Below are positions 41,389 through 50,477 of a DNA stretch of 64,000 nucleotides, piece by piece; positions within the stretch are counted from its first letter, which is position 1; each line of letters begins with the position of its first letter. The position numbers and the translations under genes are program-made. This DNA comes from Gluconacetobacter takamatsuzukensis (GTDB lineage Bacteria > Pseudomonadota > Alphaproteobacteria > Acetobacterales > Acetobacteraceae). Location of the stretch: NCBI RefSeq assembly GCF_014174275.1, contig NZ_JABEQK010000009.1, positions 62,001-126,000 on the forward strand, given 5' to 3'. The notes under the pieces were generated by a model. It searched no databases. It worked only from the letters and a program-made list of their open reading frames with translations, and was not told where the DNA came from.

Positions 41389-43881
41389 ATGCGGGCGTTT
41401 CGTCACTCTCTTTATGTCACCGCGGCTCTTCTCACGTCGCAGCATGTCGCTGCCGCCGCCACGGTACAGCCGACGGACGAAGCCCCCCATCGCAAGCCCG
41501 TCCGGAAATCCACCCCCTCCCCGCATGAAAAGCCGGCGGCCACGGCGCAGGACAACGCCAAGCTCCCATCCCAGCCCCCGCAACCGGCCCAGCAGCAGCC
41601 TGCGGTCGCGGCAGAGCAGTTCATCGTCACCGGCACGCGCGACGCGCACCGCACGGCACGCAGCAGCGCCAGCCCCATCGACATCATCACCGGCGCCGAA
41701 CTGGCCCGTACCGGCGCACTGAATGTCAGCGACGCGCTGGTCCGCACCGATCCGTCGATCAACAGCAGCATCACCGGCGGCTCGGGCATCGTCGCCGGCC
41801 TGCGCATGCGCGGCCTCAGCCCCAACGAGGTCCTGGTCCTGGTCGACGGCAAGCGGCGCCACACCACCGGCGTCGTCGCCACCTATTCCGGCCCCGAGCA
41901 CGGCGCCACACCGGTCGATCTCAACACCATCCCGGTGTCCGCCATCGACCATATCGAAGTCCTCCGCGACGGCGCGGCGGCCATGTACGGCTCCGACGCC
42001 ATCGCCGGCGTGGTCAATATCATCCTCAAGAAAAACCCCAGCGGGCTCAACACCAGTTTCCAGTCGGGCGCCCATCCTTTCGGCGCGCTCTACGGGTCGC
42101 CGGGCTGGGACTACCAGCTCGCCGCCGACGGCGGAATCGGTTTTGCCGGCAACGGCTACCTGCATGTCAGCGGCCAGATCTACCACGCCGACCATTACGT
42201 CACCGGCTCCAGGGACTACCGCCCCGAGGACTATAATTTCGGCCTCCCCGAGGAAACACGGGAATCCCTCGCGATCGAGGCCGGGCGCGACATCACGGAA
42301 ACCATCAAGGGCTACATGAACATCACGTATATGCACCGTCATATACAAAACTACATGACCAATCGCTTCGCCTCGGTGCTCCCCGAAGTCTATCCCTACG
42401 GCTTCAACCCCTCGGTGGTGAACGAGGAAAACGACTACGCCGCCACCCTCGGCCTGACCGGCGACACGCTGTTCGGCAGCTTCCACTGGGATCTCAGCAC
42501 GACCTACGGCGCCGACGAAAGCAAGCTGTCGACGATCAATTCGGCAAATCTCAATTACTACGCCGCCTACGGCTACACGCCGACCAAAGGCTTCACCGCC
42601 GGTTACAGCAACGCGCAATGGACCAACAATCTCGATATTTCCCGCGCCTTCCGGGTCCTGTCCCGGCCGCTGAAACTGGCATTCGGCACCGAACACCGGC
42701 TTGAAACCTACGGCATTACCTCGGGCAACGCGCCGACCTACGTCATGGGCGGCTTCCAGGGCGCCCCGGGCCTGACCCCCCAGTCGGCCGGCAACTGGAG
42801 CCGCGACGTCTGGGCCGGCTATGCCGACGTCTCCATCTCCCCCATCGACCGGCTCGACCTCGATTTCGCCGGCCGCTTCGAGCATTATACCGATTTCGGC
42901 AATTCCGAGAGCGGCAAGATCTCCGCGCGCTACGAACTGTCGAAGCGCATCGCCTTCCGCTCGACCATCAGCAACGGCTTCCGCGCCCCCACCCTGGCCG
43001 AGCAGCATTTCAGCAGCCTGAGCGTCACCCCCACGGGCGCCGCCGGCAGCCTCGCGGTCGCGTCCGAGGCCGCGCGCCTTCTCGGCGCCAGCCCGCTCAA
43101 GCCCGAACGCTCCACCAATGTCAGCGGCGGCGTCGTCTTCGAACCCCTGTCCCGCCTGCATGTGACGGCCGACGCCTACCAGATCAACATCCGCGACCGC
43201 ATCGTGGGCGGCGGCAATTACAACGGCGCCATCGCCGAACAGGCGATCGCCCTGACCGGAATCGACCTGCCCCCGAATCTCGATCCCAGCAATGTCAGCG
43301 CCAATTATTTTTCGAACGGCGCCAGCACCCGCACCCAGGGCGTCGATATCAATATCGACTACACCACGCGCTTCGGGCGCTTCGGCAAGGTGGACTGGTC
43401 CGCCGGCATCGATCTCAACCGCACCCGCCTGCACCATCTGTCGAACGACACCAACAACCAGCCCCTGCTCAACGCCCAGGCCATCAGCTGGCTCACCACC
43501 TCGGTCCCGCGCAGCAAGATCATCCTCAACGCCCGCTGGACGGTCGGCGAATGGGACGTGAACGTGCGGCAGACCCGCTACGGCCAGACCACCGGCAACA
43601 TGACGTACCAGATCGCGGCCCCCGCCGCTATCCGGTATTCGATCGAGCAGTTCGCGCAGTTCGAGAACCAGCCCCGCTGGATGACCGATCTCGAGGTCAC
43701 GCGGCATTTCCTGTCCCATCGCCTGCACGTCACGCTCGGCGTCAACAATCTGTTCGACGTCCGCCCCCGCAAGCTGCCCCTCATCCTGCGCTACAACGGC
43801 AATTCGATCTACGACACCGCGTCCTCGGGCATCCCCATCTCGGGCTCCTATTATTACGGCCGGGTCGGATTCTCCCTGTGA
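41389..43881 (+). CDS. TonB-dependent outer-membrane receptor
   Basis: An 830-residue receptor. Signal peptide ends at QHVAAAATV. A Pro/Gln/Lys-rich linker precedes the plug, which begins QFIVTGTRDAHRTARSSASP (TonB box-like FIVTGTR) and includes VSDALVRTDPSINSS, GLRMRGLSPNEVLVLVDGKRRH and IDHIEVLRDGAAAMYGSDAIAGVVNIILK, an almost consensus set. The barrel ends in SYYYGRVGFSL. No STN domain. It is followed at 30 bases by a sulfonate-type binding protein and then by an FMN monooxygenase and a BisC-type enzyme, so an organosulfur ligand is likely. Confidence 0.94.
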   Translation: MRAFRHSLYVTAALLTSQHVAAAATVQPTDEAPHRKPVRKSTPSPHEKPAATAQDNAKLPSQPPQPAQQQPAVAAEQFIVTGTRDAHRTARSSASPIDIITGAELARTGALNVSDALVRTDPSINSSITGGSGIVAGLRMRGLSPNEVLVLVDGKRRHTTGVVATYSGPEHGATPVDLNTIPVSAIDHIEVLRDGAAAMYGSDAIAGVVNIILKKNPSGLNTSFQSGAHPFGALYGSPGWDYQLAADGGIGFAGNGYLHVSGQIYHADHYVTGSRDYRPEDYNFGLPEETRESLAIEAGRDITETIKGYMNITYMHRHIQNYMTNRFASVLPEVYPYGFNPSVVNEENDYAATLGLTGDTLFGSFHWDLSTTYGADESKLSTINSANLNYYAAYGYTPTKGFTAGYSNAQWTNNLDISRAFRVLSRPLKLAFGTEHRLETYGITSGNAPTYVMGGFQGAPGLTPQSAGNWSRDVWAGYADVSISPIDRLDLDFAGRFEHYTDFGNSESGKISARYELSKRIAFRSTISNGFRAPTLAEQHFSSLSVTPTGAAGSLAVASEAARLLGASPLKPERSTNVSGGVVFEPLSRLHVTADAYQINIRDRIVGGGNYNGAIAEQAIALTGIDLPPNLDPSNVSANYFSNGASTRTQGVDINIDYTTRFGRFGKVDWSAGIDLNRTRLHHLSNDTNNQPLLNAQAISWLTTSVPRSKIILNARWTVGEWDVNVRQTRYGQTTGNMTYQIAAPAAIRYSIEQFAQFENQPRWMTDLEVTRHFLSHRLHVTLGVNNLFDVRPRKLPLILRYNGNSIYDTASSGIPISGSYYYGRVGFSL

Positions 43882-43910
43882 TCCCAGGCCACGATACAGG
43901 AACCGCGCCC

Positions 43911-44873
43911 ATGTCGCAGAACAGCCCCGCCCCCTATCCCGGCCGACGCCATATCCTCGCCGCCGCCCTCGCCGCCCTGGTCGGCGTCGCCACCCGGCCG
44001 GCGCGCGCCGCCGCCTCGCACCGGCTGCGCATCAGCGCCCAGGAATCCTCGATCCTGTTCCAGATCGCCCGCGCACGAAACCTGCTCGACCAGCCGCTGG
44101 CAGCCGCGGGCTACACGACCGAATGGAGCATCCTGGGCCATTCCCCCGCCCAGATGGGCCAGGTCGATTTCCTCAGCGACGTCGCGGAAGCCGTACCGGT
44201 CTCCATCCATCCCTTCTTCCCCGACCTGGCCCTCTATGCGGCAGAAGGCCCCAGCCCCCATGCGCTGGGCCTGCTGACGCGCAAGGACAGGAACATCACC
44301 TCCGTCGGCGCCCTGCGCGGCCGCTCCGTCGCCGTGGCCAAATCGGGCAGCTCGATCGATCTCCTTCTTCTCTCCCTGCAACAGGCGGGGATGACCCTGT
44401 CCGACATCCATCCGGTCTACCTGCCCGAGGCCGGAAGCCTCCAGGCCTTCCGCAACGGATCGATCGATGCGTGGGCCACGTTCGATCCCTTCTTCACCTT
44501 CGGCCGCGCCTTCCCCGAGGCCACGGTGCTGCGCGACGGCGTGGCGGCCGGCATGCAGTACAACCGCTACTACATGGCCGACCGCACCTATGTCCGCGAC
44601 AATCCCGCAACCGTCGACATCATCCGCAAGGCCCTGACCAAGGCCGCGTCCTGGCTCAACGCCAACAAGGATGAAGGGGCCCGGATCCTCTCGGCCCACT
44701 GGCAGAACATGCCGCTCGACATCGTCGCCGAGGTCCTCCGGCATCGCACCTTCTCCCTGCGACCGGCCGACGCCACCGACATCTCGGCGCTCGAAGCCAT
44801 CGCCGCGACCTATGCCGGCGCCGGCCTCATCGCCCCGGGCAACGACATGAAGACCCTCACGCTCATCAAGTAA
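43911..44873 (+). CDS. SsuA-like ABC transporter substrate-binding protein (sulfonate type) 3
   Basis: A 320-residue periplasmic binding protein. Signal: GRRHILAAALAALVGVATRP with an RR pair, ending ARAAASH. The mature protein follows the family: LRISAQESSILFQIARARNLL, EWSILGHSPAQMGQVDFLSDVAEAVPVS, LLTRKDRNITSVGALRGRSVAVAKSGSSIDLLL and FRNGSIDAWATFDPFFTFG. AGGAA precedes the ATG by 8 bases. No ATPase or permease follows; it must share the pair at 22.7-24.3 kb or one elsewhere. Stands between the TonB receptor and the FMN monooxygenase. Confidence 0.9.
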   Translation: MSQNSPAPYPGRRHILAAALAALVGVATRPARAAASHRLRISAQESSILFQIARARNLLDQPLAAAGYTTEWSILGHSPAQMGQVDFLSDVAEAVPVSIHPFFPDLALYAAEGPSPHALGLLTRKDRNITSVGALRGRSVAVAKSGSSIDLLLLSLQQAGMTLSDIHPVYLPEAGSLQAFRNGSIDAWATFDPFFTFGRAFPEATVLRDGVAAGMQYNRYYMADRTYVRDNPATVDIIRKALTKAASWLNANKDEGARILSAHWQNMPLDIVAEVLRHRTFSLRPADATDISALEAIAATYAGAGLIAPGNDMKTLTLIK

Positions 44874-44902
44874 CGACCATTCCGCATATACGGACACGCA
44901 AC

Positions 44903-46237
44903 ATGACAAAAAAGCAGCTCAAGCTCGGCATCGTTGCCACCGGCGTCGGCGGCCCCGGCACATACAACCGCTGGCTGGACCCGGAAATCCCGGCCGATGC
45001 CAGCGTCAACATCGACTGGTATATCGACGTCGCAAAACAGGCCGAGGACGCGAAGTTCGACTGGATCTTCATCGTCGACAGCCAGTTCATCACCCCCCAT
45101 TCGCCCCCCCACTATCTCAGCCGGCTGGAACCCCTGACGCTGCTCTCGGCCCTCGCCGTCGTCACGAAGCATATCGGCCTCGCCGGCACGCTCAGCACCT
45201 CCTACAACGACCCGTTCAGCATCGCCCGCCGCCTCGCATCGCTGGACCTCATCAGTCGCGGCCGGGCAGGCTGGAACGTGGTCACGACCGGCGACGCCGG
45301 AACCGCCGGAAATTTCAGCCTCGAGGAACATTACGATTACGCCACCCGCCACGCCCGCGCGGCCGAGAGCATCGACGTCGTGCGCGGCCTGTGGCGCTCC
45401 TACGAGGAAGGCGCGCTGCCGAGGGACCGCGAACGAAAGCAGTTCCTCGAACCGTCAAAGCTGCGCACACTCAATCACAAGGGCGAATATTTCAGCGTCG
45501 TCGGCCCGCTCAACATCGAACGCTCGCCGCAGGGCGAGCCGATCATCTTCCAGGCAGGCGATTCCGAGCCCGGGCGCGACCTGGGCGCACGCTATGCCGA
45601 CGTCATCTTCACCCACGCCACGACGCTGGAAAAGACAAGGGATTTCCGCGCCGACCTGCGCACCCGCGCCCGCAAGGCCGGCCGCAACCCCGATTCCCTG
45701 CTTGTGGCCCCCGGCATCAAGTTCATCATCGGCGATACCGACGAACATGCGGCCGAAATCGCCCGCCATTACGACGAACAGGATCATAGTTTCGAGCAGG
45801 CGCTGGGCGAATTCGGCCGCCTGTTCGGCTGGCACGATTTCACCCGCTACGACCCCGACCTGCCCTTCCCCGCCGACGTCCTGAAACATGCCGAGCGCAG
45901 CTGGTACACCAGCGCCAGGAGGATCGTGGAACATGCCGAGGCCAACGGCCTCACGCTGCGCCAGGTCATCGAATCGACGCGCGAGAAAAGCCAGGCGGCC
46001 GGCGTCGGCAAGGGCACCTCGCCCTTCGTCGGCTCGGCCCTGACCGTGGCGAACGCCATCACCGAATGGTTCGAAAACGGCGCGTTCGACGCGGTGAACA
46101 TCTATCTGGAACATCCCTCCCAGTTCCGGCGCCTGGTCCGCGACGTCCTCCCCATCCTGCGCGAACGCGGCGTGATCCGCAGCCACTATGCCGGCACGAC
46201 CCTGCGGGAAAACCTGGGACTGCAAGACATCGTTTGA
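44903..46237 (+). CDS. FMN-dependent monooxygenase, NtaA/SnaA/DszA type (LLM class)
   Basis: A 444-residue luciferase-like monooxygenase. Motifs of the DszA/NtaA/SoxA subgroup: GPGTYNRWLDPEIPADASVN, DSQFITP, LSRLEPLTLLSALAVVTKHIGLAGTLSTSYNDPFSIARRLASLD (key EPLTLLSAL and GTLSTSYNDPFSIAR), GRAGWNVVTTGDAGTAGNF, QGEPIIFQAGDSEPGRDLGARYADVIFT. DszA-like enzymes open sulfone C-S bonds with FMNH2. It is cotranscribed with the binding protein (29-base gap). Likely substrate classes: sulfones or sulfonates; nitrilotriacetate-type amines cannot be excluded. Confidence 0.92.
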   Translation: MTKKQLKLGIVATGVGGPGTYNRWLDPEIPADASVNIDWYIDVAKQAEDAKFDWIFIVDSQFITPHSPPHYLSRLEPLTLLSALAVVTKHIGLAGTLSTSYNDPFSIARRLASLDLISRGRAGWNVVTTGDAGTAGNFSLEEHYDYATRHARAAESIDVVRGLWRSYEEGALPRDRERKQFLEPSKLRTLNHKGEYFSVVGPLNIERSPQGEPIIFQAGDSEPGRDLGARYADVIFTHATTLEKTRDFRADLRTRARKAGRNPDSLLVAPGIKFIIGDTDEHAAEIARHYDEQDHSFEQALGEFGRLFGWHDFTRYDPDLPFPADVLKHAERSWYTSARRIVEHAEANGLTLRQVIESTREKSQAAGVGKGTSPFVGSALTVANAITEWFENGAFDAVNIYLEHPSQFRRLVRDVLPILRERGVIRSHYAGTTLRENLGLQDIV

Positions 46238-46329
46238 AACCACGCCCTGCCCGGGCCAGACTGTCGCCCCACGACAGCCCCGCCCGGCAGGGTCGCAGGG
46301 CAAGTGTGCAAACGGTTCCCGAGGCCCCG

Positions 46330-48615
46330 ATGACCGGAATCCGGTACAACGCAGCCCATTGGGGCGTCTACGAGGTCGATCCGGAACAACCGGGGTCGCC
46401 CCTGTCACCGTGGCGGAACGACCCGTCCCCCACCCCGATCGGCCTCGACCAGCGCAGCGCCGGGGTCATGAACCTGCGCGTGACGAAGCCCGCCATCCGG
46501 GCCTCCTGGCGCGCCGCCGGCCACCGTGCCACCGGCGCCGGCCGGGGCGCAGAGGGTTTCGTCGAAATCGGGTGGGACGAAGCCACCGACCTGATCGCCG
46601 CCGAACTGGAGCGCGTACGCACCGCGCACGGCAACCAGGCCATTTTCGGCGGCTCCTATGGCTGGGCCAGCGCCGGCCGTTTCCACCACGCCCAGAGCCA
46701 GTTGCACCGCTTTCTCAACCTCGCGGGCGGCTATACGCGCAGCGTCGACAGCTACAGCCTGGGCGCGGGCCGCGCCCTGATGCCCGAAATCGTCGCCTCG
46801 ATGGACGATCTCAGCGCCGGGGCCACATCGTGGGACGTCATCGCCCACAACACGCAACTGTTCGTCACCTTCGGCGGCATCCCCGAAAAGAACGCCCAGG
46901 TCTCCCCCGGCGGCGCCGGCCGGCATCGCGTGCGGGGCGCGCTGCGCCAGGCCGCCGCCGCCGGGGTCCGGTTCGTCAATCTCTCCCCGGTCCGCGATAA
47001 CCTGGACGACACGCTCGCGGCCGAATGGGTTTCCATCCGCCCCAACACCGACACCGCGCTCATGCTCGCGCTGGTCCACGAGATCGACCGCGCGGGCCTG
47101 GCCGACCACGCCTTTCTCGACCGTTACTGCGTCGGCTCGGACTATTTCCTGACATACGTGCGCGGCGGCATCGACGGCCAGCCGAAGACCCCCGCCTGGG
47201 CCGCGTCCATCACCCAGGTCCCCGAACGGCGCATCGTCGACCTGGCGCACGAAATCGCCACGCATCGCACGATGCTCAATTGCGCATGGAGCCTCCAGCG
47301 CGCCAGCCATGGCGAACAGCCTTTCTGGGCCATCGTGGCGCTGGCCGCCATGGTGGGGCAGATCGGCCTGCCCGGCGGCGGCTTCGCGGTGGGCTACGGC
47401 CCCATGAACGCCATCGGCAGCGCGGCCCCATGGCTGAAGGGGCCGACACTCGACCAGGGCAGGAACCCGGTCACCGCCTTCATCCCCGTGGCCCGCATCG
47501 CGGACATGCTGCTCAACCCCGGCGCGGCGTTCACCTACAAGGGGCAAGGCCACACCTATCCCGATATCAGGCTGGTCTGGTGGGCGGGCGGAAACCCGTT
47601 TCACCACCATCAGGATCTCAACCGCCTGCGGCAGGCCTTCCGCAGGCCCGAGACGATCATCGTCCAGGAACAATACTGGACACCGATGGCAAGATTCGCA
47701 GACATCGTCCTGCCGGCAACCACCAGCCTCGAACGCAACGATATCGGTTTCGCAACGCGCGAGGGTCTCTATGTCGCCATGCGCCGCATGGCCGACCCGC
47801 CCGGCGAAGCGCTGGACGATCACGCAATCCTGGCCCGGATCGCTGACCGGCTGGGTTTCGGCCGCGCATTCACCGAAGGGCTGGACGAAACGGGCTGGCT
47901 CCGGCGCCTGTACGGGCAAAGTCGCAGCAAGGCCGCCGAATCCGGCATCCCCCTGCCCGATTTCGACGATTTCTGGGACCAGGGACTGATCGACCTTTCC
48001 GAATTTTCTTCATCACAGATCGCCTTTTCCGATTTCCGCGCCGATCCGCTATCCCATCCGCTCTCCACCCCCAGCGGCCGCATCGAAATCACCTCGCAGC
48101 GCATCCTGTCCTACGCCCTGCCCGATTGTCCGGGCCATCCGGCATGGATGGCCCCCGACGAATGGCTGGGCGCCGACCTGTCACATGCCTTTCCCTTCCA
48201 CCTGATTTCCGATCAGCCTGCCCGGCGGCTGCACAGCCAGCTCGACCATGCCGAGCTCAGTCGCGCAGGCAAGATCGCCGGTCGCGAACCCGTCCATATC
48301 CACCCGGCAGACGCCACGGCGCGCGGCATCGCGGACGGCGACATCGTCGAGCTCTTCAACGACCGGGGCCGATGCCTGGCCGGCGCCGTCCTGTCGGCGC
48401 ACATCATGCCCGGCGTCCTGCGTCTCTCGACGGGCGCCTGGGCCGATGGCGACGGCCCCCTCGACCGTCACGGCAACCCCAATGTCCTGACCCGCGATCG
48501 CGGCGCCTCCGGCTTTTCCCAGGGCTGCGCGGCCCTCAGCTGCCTCGTCGGCATCCGCCGCGCCGACCATGTCCCGCCCGTCCGCGCCTTCGACCCGCCG
48601 ACCTTCATCGCCTGA
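46330..48615 (+). CDS. BisC/DMSO-reductase-family molybdoenzyme (biotin/S-oxide reductase type)
   Basis: A 761-residue bis-MGD molybdoenzyme. No signal peptide and no N-terminal Fe-S cysteines, as in cytoplasmic BisC. The Mo-ligand region is FGGSYGWASAGRFHHAQSQL with Ser114 in the ligand position of DMSO reductase. Other motifs: SYSLGAGRALMPEIV, VRFVNLSPVRDNLDD, WSLQRASHGEQPFWA, WWAGGNPFHHHQDLNRL, ADIVLPATTSLERNDI and VLSAHIMPGVLRLSTGAW. It should reduce an S-oxide (methionine, biotin or dimethyl sulfoxide-like). Ninety-two bases behind the FMN monooxygenase on the same strand, suggesting that uptake delivers both oxidised and reduced forms. Confidence 0.92.
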   Translation: MTGIRYNAAHWGVYEVDPEQPGSPLSPWRNDPSPTPIGLDQRSAGVMNLRVTKPAIRASWRAAGHRATGAGRGAEGFVEIGWDEATDLIAAELERVRTAHGNQAIFGGSYGWASAGRFHHAQSQLHRFLNLAGGYTRSVDSYSLGAGRALMPEIVASMDDLSAGATSWDVIAHNTQLFVTFGGIPEKNAQVSPGGAGRHRVRGALRQAAAAGVRFVNLSPVRDNLDDTLAAEWVSIRPNTDTALMLALVHEIDRAGLADHAFLDRYCVGSDYFLTYVRGGIDGQPKTPAWAASITQVPERRIVDLAHEIATHRTMLNCAWSLQRASHGEQPFWAIVALAAMVGQIGLPGGGFAVGYGPMNAIGSAAPWLKGPTLDQGRNPVTAFIPVARIADMLLNPGAAFTYKGQGHTYPDIRLVWWAGGNPFHHHQDLNRLRQAFRRPETIIVQEQYWTPMARFADIVLPATTSLERNDIGFATREGLYVAMRRMADPPGEALDDHAILARIADRLGFGRAFTEGLDETGWLRRLYGQSRSKAAESGIPLPDFDDFWDQGLIDLSEFSSSQIAFSDFRADPLSHPLSTPSGRIEITSQRILSYALPDCPGHPAWMAPDEWLGADLSHAFPFHLISDQPARRLHSQLDHAELSRAGKIAGREPVHIHPADATARGIADGDIVELFNDRGRCLAGAVLSAHIMPGVLRLSTGAWADGDGPLDRHGNPNVLTRDRGASGFSQGCAALSCLVGIRRADHVPPVRAFDPPTFIA

Positions 48616-48620
48616 CGCGC

Positions 48621-49619
48621 TCAATATCCCCGCACGGGGTCCACGACATCCAGCAGCGGCTCGCCGGCCAGAAACCGGGCGATATTCTCCTCGATCCGCC
48701 GGGTCCCCGCCGCCGCCACCTCCGGCCCCGACCACGAGACATGCGGCGTCAGCCGGACGCGCGGATGCCGATAGAACGGGTGCCCGTCCGGCAGCGGCTC
48801 CTGGCTCGTCACATCCAGCGTCGCCGCCCCGATCCGTCCCGCATCCAGCGCGGCCAGCAGGGCGGCCTCATCCACCAGCCCGCCGCGCGCGACATTGACC
48901 AGATGCAGCCCCGGCTTCGCCCCGGCCAGCAAGGGCCCGTCCACGATGTTGCGGGTACGCGCCGTCAGCGGCAGGGCCAGCACCAGATGGTCGGCCCGGG
49001 CCGCCAGTTCGCCCAGGCTGGCAGCGGGCTCGACCAGCGCCGTCTCCTCCGCCGTCCACGGCCGGCTGCGCCATGCCAGCACGCGCATGCCAAAGGCACG
49101 AGCCCGCGCGGCCACCGCGTGGCCGATGGCCCCGTACCCCGCCAGGCCCACGGTCCTGCCCTCCAGCGACCCCAGCGTCACCCCCCTCTGGAGAGGGCCC
49201 GCCTGCGCCCGCCACTCGGCCGCCGAAGCCGGCCGAAGGGCATCGAAACGCTTCTCGTGCAACAGCAGCGCCGCCAGCACATATTCGGCAATCGGCACGG
49301 CCGCGTTCCCCCGCCCGCAGGTCACGACCCGATCCCGCAGCAACCAGTCGGGAAACGCATCGACCCCCGCCGAGACGATCTGCACCCAACGCGGCCCCCG
49401 CCCCCAGCCCGGCGGCGGGTCGGCGGGCGCGTTCTTCCAGGCGGCAAACGGGCCCGTCACCAGGATATCCGCCCCCGCCACATCCCAGGGCGCCGGCGCA
49501 TCATGCGCCGCTTCGCTCAGCGCGATCCGGTCCGAAAATCGCGCGAACGCGGCGGTCCCGCGCGGCCCGGCCTGGTTGACGGCGCGCAGCAACCGCGTGT
49601 CCACGCACTCCACAGCCAT
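48621..49619 (-). CDS. NAD(P)-dependent D-2-hydroxyacid dehydrogenase
   Basis: A 332-residue dehydrogenase. The cofactor site is VGLAGYGAIGHAVAARARAF (G-x-G-x-x-G), and the catalytic set is NVARGGLVDEAAL (Arg), DVTSQEPLPDGHPFY (Glu) and TPHVSWSGPEVAAAG (His). Substrate, such as glyoxylate, hydroxypyruvate or a phenylpyruvate, is not predictable. ATG 49619 with AAGGA 6 bases ahead is preferred over the frame opening at 49730. It converges with the molybdoenzyme gene (5-base gap), so its relation to the sulfur genes is only positional. Confidence 0.9.
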   Translation of the reverse strand: MAVECVDTRLLRAVNQAGPRGTAAFARFSDRIALSEAAHDAPAPWDVAGADILVTGPFAAWKNAPADPPPGWGRGPRWVQIVSAGVDAFPDWLLRDRVVTCGRGNAAVPIAEYVLAALLLHEKRFDALRPASAAEWRAQAGPLQRGVTLGSLEGRTVGLAGYGAIGHAVAARARAFGMRVLAWRSRPWTAEETALVEPAASLGELAARADHLVLALPLTARTRNIVDGPLLAGAKPGLHLVNVARGGLVDEAALLAALDAGRIGAATLDVTSQEPLPDGHPFYRHPRVRLTPHVSWSGPEVAAAGTRRIEENIARFLAGEPLLDVVDPVRGY

Positions 49620-49775
49620 CGCCCCATCCTTTCCCGTTGCGCCGCCTCTTCGCTTAACGCCCGGGAAAAGAGCACGACAATCCAGAAATACTGATGCAGC
49701 ACTTTGATAAAGCGAATGGACTCGCGTCACGACCAGCCGCCGCCGCGACCGGTCCAGCGCCCCTTCCGATCCGGC

Positions 49776-49803
49776 AAAGGCCTGCCGCGCGAAGCGGCAG
49801 GCC
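49776..49803 (-). terminator. hairpin terminator after the RcnB-like gene
   Basis: On the minus strand GGCCTGCCGC, a 5-base loop TTCGC and GCGGCAGGCC form a perfect 10-bp stem, followed by TTT. It begins 16 bases beyond the stop of the gene at 49819. The T tract is short but the stem is the best seen in the window. Confidence 0.6.
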
Positions 49804-49818
49804 CTCTCCGGCCCGGGC

Positions 49819-50262
49819 TCAGTAGGGGCCCGGTCCCATGGGTCCGGCCCCGTAGGAGCTGGCGATCACGCTGGAAATGATGCCCGTCGCCAGCGCCGTC
49901 AGCAGAAACTGGTTTCCATACTGGACCCAGTAATATCCCGGCGGCGGCGCATACAGGCCGCGATAGCGCCGCCAATCCTGCACCGCCCACATGCCCGAAC
50001 GCGGGCCGTCATAACGGTCCCCGCGCCGCCAGATCCGGCCGCCGCCATTCTGCGGCCCCCCGCGATCATAGCCGTGCCCGCCACCGGGACCGCCGCCCGG
50101 GCCACCCCGGCCGCGATTATCGCCACGGTTGTCCGGCCCGCCACGCCCGTCATGGGCACCGGGCCCGCCCGGTCTGTCGGGCCCCCGCTGGTCGGCATAG
50201 GCGCCCGAGGTGCCCAAGGCCAGGCAGCTCACGACCAGACCGGCAATCAGTTTTGTTTTCAC
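49819..50262 (-). CDS. RcnB-family periplasmic protein
   Basis: A 147-residue exported protein. Signal peptide LIAGLVVSCLALGTSGAYA. The middle (25-78) is a low-complexity Gly/Arg/Asp/Pro repeat region. The C-terminal part has the RcnB signature: RRGDRYDGPRSGMWAVQDWRRY, then GLYAPPPGYYWVQYGNQFLLT (key DWRRYRGLYAPPPGYYWV) and a hydrophobic end LATGIISSVIASSYG. RcnB in E. coli affects nickel/cobalt efflux balance; many alphaproteobacterial copies have no assigned role. Starts with GTG 50262 preceded by AAAAGGAG. Confidence 0.85.
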   Translation of the reverse strand: MKTKLIAGLVVSCLALGTSGAYADQRGPDRPGGPGAHDGRGGPDNRGDNRGRGGPGGGPGGGHGYDRGGPQNGGGRIWRRGDRYDGPRSGMWAVQDWRRYRGLYAPPPGYYWVQYGNQFLLTALATGIISSVIASSYGAGPMGPGPY

Positions 50263-50477
50263 CCGAATCTCCTTTTACAGGTCCCGGAGCATGTTGCCGA
50301 CTTGTGGCGAAATCCAGACACAATCCCCCGTCCCAAGTTACAAAATGTTCGGAAAAAAGGCGCGACAATGAATGACCGACAGCCTTCTTGCAGCCGCTTC
50401 CGAAGCGGCCCTTGTCCCGGCGCCCCGTCGTTCATAGCTCAACAGGTACAACCCGCGGTCAGCCAACGGAGACGCAT

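Noticed and set aside
41347-43728. 793-codon minus-strand frame
   Set aside because: Antisense shadow of the TonB receptor, whose plus-strand protein has a complete set of motifs.
50393-50409. GCCGCTTCCGAAGCGGC as an operator or terminator
   Set aside because: A short GC palindrome with no T tract and no second copy; such sequences arise easily in this GC-rich DNA.
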